A stretch of DNA of 6,881 bases from Desulfobulbaceae bacterium UBA5123 (GTDB lineage Bacteria > Desulfobacterota > Desulfobulbia > Desulfobulbales > UBA5123), in NCBI GenBank assembly GCA_002415465.1, contig DHYT01000055.1:1-6881 (forward strand). Reading direction: 5' to 3'. Position numbers and translations under genes: made by a program. Positions 6,307 through 6,881 of this stretch are shown piece after piece. Position 1 is the stretch's first letter; each line of letters starts with the position of its first letter. The notes beneath the pieces are model-generated. The model was not told the origin of the DNA and ran no database searches. It saw only the letters and a list, made by a program, of their open reading frames with translations.

Positions 6307-6881
6307 TCAACAACCGAAATAGGCGGCGATCCTGCCCACCACCTGGGCGAGCATCTCTTCGGTTAGCTCCGGATAGATCGGCAGGGCCAGGGTTTCAGCG
6401 GCCGCCTTTTCCGTTTCCGGCAGGCTGACATCCTCATAGCCCAGTCCGGCCATGCACTGCTGGCGATGCAGCGGCACCGGATAATAGATGGCCGCGCCAA
6501 CCCCTTCCTGCTGGAGGAAGCGGATCACCCCGTCCCGATCGTCGACCCGGATCACGAACTGGTTGTAGATATGATACTCCGGATTCCCCGCAGTTTCCGC
6601 CGCCTCACGGTACACCGCGGCCGGCAACCTGACCTTGCCCGCCGCGAGCAGCCCCGACGCCCCGAACAACCGCTGGTAGGCGGCCGCGTTGGCACGCCGG
6701 CCCTGATGCCAGGCCGGCAGATGCGGCAGCTTCACGTTCAATACCGATGCCTGCAAGGGATCAAGCCGGAAATTGCCGCCGATCACATGATGCTCATAGC
6801 GACCCGCGTCGCCATGCACGCGGATGATCCGCATCTTGTCGTACAGGGCCGCCTCGCGGGAGACGATCATCCCGCCGTCGC
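6307..6881 (-). CDS. DegT/DnrJ/EryC1/StrS-family aminotransferase, N-terminus outside the window
   Basis: PLP-dependent sugar aminotransferase that converts a keto-sugar nucleotide to an amino-sugar nucleotide in the cytoplasm, usually for O-antigen, capsule or other polysaccharides. Only the C-terminal half (190 whole codons) is present. The frame runs off the window end, reading (G)DGGM just before an internal ATG at 6868-6870, which should not be taken as the start. Family hallmarks: GDGGM, RVHG, GGNFRLDPLQASVL, EYHIYNQFVIR, AAIYYPVPLH, and LALPIYPELT near the end. The catalytic lysine normally lies a short way upstream of GDGG and is therefore outside the window. The tail resembles WbpE/WlbC-like enzymes that aminate UDP-3-keto sugars, but the substrate cannot be settled from this part. 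It lies 104 bp upstream of the TPR/barrel gene on the same strand, probably in the same operon. The stop is TGA at 6307-6309. Confidence 0.93.
   Translation of the reverse strand, partial: DGGMIVSREAALYDKMRIIRVHGDAGRYEHHVIGGNFRLDPLQASVLNVKLPHLPAWHQGRRANAAAYQRLFGASGLLAAGKVRLPAAVYREAAETAGNPEYHIYNQFVIRVDDRDGVIRFLQQEGVGAAIYYPVPLHRQQCMAGLGYEDVSLPETEKAAAETLALPIYPELTEEMLAQVVGRIAAYFGC

Overview
The window reads like the chromosome of a GC-rich Gram-negative bacterium. A sorted outer-membrane beta-barrel protein shows that it has an outer membrane. The mix of genes, including a FadR/YsiA-like TetR regulator, suggests a Desulfobacterota (former Deltaproteobacteria) relative. That placement is a judgement from protein style only and has not been tested. 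I see no mobile element, CRISPR array, tRNA or rRNA.

Layout, left to right: (1) the N-terminal two thirds of purD (minus strand, cut by the window start), with a candidate promoter near 892-921. (2) A 347-bp divergent intergenic region. It holds a near-perfect sigma70 promoter pointing right (TTGACA, 17 bp, TATGAT), a palindrome over the expected transcription start that resembles the Bacillus FadR box, and a small hairpin/T-run in the leader. (3) A complete TetR/FadR-type regulator (plus strand). (4) greA (minus strand), converging on the regulator with 21 bp between the stop codons. (5) A 147-bp leader before greA containing a strong minus-strand intrinsic terminator that ends only 18 nt before the greA start. 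(6) A complete 1264-residue secreted protein (minus strand): signal peptide, long TPR solenoid, short C-terminal outer-membrane beta-barrel. (7) The C-terminal part of a DegT/DnrJ/EryC1/StrS sugar aminotransferase (minus strand, cut by the window end).

Read in the minus direction, the right half is a likely transcription unit: sugar-nucleotide aminotransferase, then TPR/beta-barrel protein, then greA. The first two fit a polysaccharide locus. A PLP aminotransferase makes an amino-sugar nucleotide, and a TPR-plus-porin protein of the PelB/BcsC/PgaA architecture could carry polymer through the periplasm and outer membrane. No synthase gene is visible here, so the polymer and the membership of the system remain inference.

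The most interesting points are the unassigned TPR/barrel exporter with its non-TPR insertion, the terminator inside the greA leader (an arrangement that recalls attenuation of E. coli greA), and the FadR-box-like operator at the regulator's own promoter.
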